NCBI GenBank assembly: GCA_913054055.1
Contig: CAJXIT010000210.1
Location: forward strand, 1 to 6,243
Direction: 5' to 3'
Source: an uncultured Thalassolituus sp.
GTDB lineage: Bacteria > Pseudomonadota > Gammaproteobacteria > Pseudomonadales > Oceanobacteraceae
DNA: 6,243 nucleotides
Shown: positions 5,145-6,243 of the stretch, piece by piece
Position numbering within the stretch: the stretch's first letter is position 1
Layout: every line of letters begins with the position of its first letter
Translations under genes and position numbers: made by a program
The notes under the pieces: model-generated
What the model was told of the DNA's origin: nothing
Database searches by the model: none
The model's input: only the letters and a program-made list of their open reading frames with translations

Positions 5145-6071
5145 ATGAATTTATCCAAAGTTTCCATCATCACTGGTTTTTTAGGGGTAGGAAAAACCAC
5201 TTTCATTAAACATCTATTAGCCCTTCGCCCAGCCAATGAAAAATGGGCTGTAATCGTGAATGAATTTGGTCAAGTTGGGGTAGATGCGCTATTGCTTGAA
5301 GATGATAGTGTGATCATCAAACAAATTCCCGGAGGCTGTGCCTGTTGTGCGGCACAGCTGCCCTTTCAATTGGCATTAAATCAATTGCTAAAAACTGAAA
5401 AGCCCGATCGTATTTTGATTGAGCCAAGTGGACTGGGGCACGCTCAAGAAATTTCAAAAATTCTACAGCAATCACAATATGAAAACTGGCTGGCCTTAAG
5501 TTCAGTGATTACCTTGATTGATCCAATGCAGTATCAACAAAAAAAATACCGTGAGCACGAAATCTATCAGCAGCAACTGCAGGCGGCGGACGCTTTATAT
5601 TTGAATAAAATTGAAAAAGCGGATGAGCCCAGCATTCAGGCAGTAATGGATTATGCTAACAGTCAGTCTATTTCAGCCCATCTAGCATTCAGTGTATTCG
5701 ATCAGAGTGTTTTAGATTGGATGGATGACTGTAAGAAAAAACCTGCTAGTAGTATGTTTTCTCGCTTTCAAGAAAAAGTGAAAAAATCAGATTCAGAAAA
5801 CGCGTCACTGAAGTTTTATCAAGCCAGTGTTGTCACTGATCATACTCAGTATAAATTACCGATACTGTTAGAGCGATTAAAACAATCTAACTTTCAGCGT
5901 GTCAAAGCGGTATTAAATACAGATCAAGGTGTGGTCGCCATTAACGGTGTTCATGGGGATATTCAGCATAAGATGTACGATCATGATACACAAGAATTTT
6001 TAATTGAAGCCATTGATAGCAATAAAATAAGTGAGAGTGATGTGAATGACATACTCTCAGCAGCCCAATAA
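5145..6071 (+). CDS. COG0523/CobW-family GTPase, putative metallochaperone
   Basis: A 308-residue G3E GTPase. Walker A is GFLGVGKTT (11-19). The metal-binding CxCC motif is GGCACC (63-68; C65, C67, C68). Walker B and switch II are LIEPSGLGHA (91-100), with Glu and Ser-Gly as usual for the family. The guanine-specificity motif reads NKIE (154-157) rather than NKxD, an unusual but conservative Asp-to-Glu change. The C-terminal CobW_C domain runs from about 222 (KFYQASVV) to the end and has no histidine-rich metal tail. Family members insert or deliver Zn, Co, Ni or Fe; the target metal is not readable here. It begins 3 nt after the flavodoxin stop with no strong ribosome binding site, so translation is probably coupled. 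The next gene, a probable di-iron hydroxylase, follows in the same direction. Confidence 0.9.
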   Translation: MNLSKVSIITGFLGVGKTTFIKHLLALRPANEKWAVIVNEFGQVGVDALLLEDDSVIIKQIPGGCACCAAQLPFQLALNQLLKTEKPDRILIEPSGLGHAQEISKILQQSQYENWLALSSVITLIDPMQYQQKKYREHEIYQQQLQAADALYLNKIEKADEPSIQAVMDYANSQSISAHLAFSVFDQSVLDWMDDCKKKPASSMFSRFQEKVKKSDSENASLKFYQASVVTDHTQYKLPILLERLKQSNFQRVKAVLNTDQGVVAINGVHGDIQHKMYDHDTQEFLIEAIDSNKISESDVNDILSAAQ

Positions 6072-6076
6072 GGTGA
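6070..6076 (+). promoter_or_regulatory. Ribosome binding site favouring a TTG start
   Basis: AAGGTGA overlaps the stop codon of the GTPase gene. It is 6 nt before TTG 6083 and 12 nt before ATG 6089. The spacing favours initiation at TTG (product beginning MSMNEY), although initiation at ATG (MNEY) cannot be excluded. Confidence 0.45.
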
Positions 6077-6082
6077 ATCACA

Positions 6083-6243
6083 TTGAGCATGAATGAATAC
6101 CTAATAGCCAATGAACCCAGTATTCGGCTGGGCGTATTTCTTAGTATTCTTATGGTTATGATGCTGTTAGAGGTGCTGGCGCCTAAGCGTAAATTAACAT
6201 GCAATAAACCTTATCGTTGGGTTAATAATATCAGTTTAGTTGC
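6083..6243 (+). CDS. Sterol desaturase / fatty acid hydroxylase family membrane protein, N-terminal part
   Basis: The frame runs off the right edge after about 53 codons. The visible part reads EPSIRLGVFLSILMVMMLLE, a first membrane helix, then LAPKRKL (about residues 34-40 from the TTG) and YRWVNNISLV near the edge. The pattern of IRLGVF, a hydrophobic helix ending in Glu, APxR and a later RW-x-NN is the typical N-terminus of the sterol desaturase/fatty acid hydroxylase superfamily (integral membrane di-iron enzymes with His boxes). The His boxes lie further downstream and are outside the window, so catalysis cannot be checked. The start is either TTG 6083 (better placed ribosome binding site) or ATG 6089. 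It begins 11 nt after the GTPase stop, so it probably belongs to the same operon as the flavodoxin and metallochaperone genes. Confidence 0.68.
   Translation, partial: MSMNEYLIANEPSIRLGVFLSILMVMMLLEVLAPKRKLTCNKPYRWVNNISLV

Noticed and set aside
5941..6204. Antisense open frame over the GTPase end and the desaturase start
   Set aside because: It overlaps two well-supported + strand genes, has no family resemblance and no convincing start signals.

Overview
The window looks like a stretch of chromosome from a marine-type gammaproteobacterium, possibly near the Oceanospirillales. This rests on the moderately low GC content, dense short operons, and a set of families common there: a PagL-type outer-membrane deacylase, a short DksA-like protein, YhhN, YgjP and YhbQ-like proteins, and a COG0523 GTPase. 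The species cannot be fixed from the sequence. I see no mobile element, CRISPR array, tRNA, rRNA or phage gene, and no clear sign of recent transfer. All gaps between genes are under 200 bases.

Layout, left to right. Bases 1-136 hold the 3' end of a PagL-like lipid A deacylase on the + strand, closing in a 9-bp hairpin. Facing it on the - strand are a YhhN/TMEM86-type membrane protein (1144 to 491) and a ComFB-family protein (441 to 175). A short DksA-like zinc-finger protein (1336-1668, +) meets a voltage-gated-type K+ channel (2536 to 1694, -). The channel lies downstream of a single-domain rhodanese (3003 to 2620, -). The rhodanese has a plausible sigma70 promoter with a perfect 9-bp dyad over the predicted transcription start.

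Next comes a + strand pair joined by a GTGA overlap: a DUF3820 protein (3128-3361) and a YgjP-type zinc metallopeptidase (3358-4062). It converges, sharing the bases TTAA as both stop codons, on a - strand pair joined by an ATGA overlap: a small GNAT-like protein (4600 to 4337) and a GIY-YIG protein (4340 to 4059).

The last unit is a + strand operon of a flavodoxin-fold protein (4680-5141), a COG0523/CobW metallochaperone-type GTPase (5145-6071), and the start of a sterol desaturase/fatty acid hydroxylase-like membrane protein (from about 6083, running off the window).

Most of this is ordinary core or semi-core chromosome. The points most worth a second look are the flavodoxin + metallochaperone + probable di-iron hydroxylase operon, the ComFB protein as a possible cyclic-di-nucleotide receptor, and the operator-like dyad at the rhodanese promoter. 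I found no convincing new multi-gene system.
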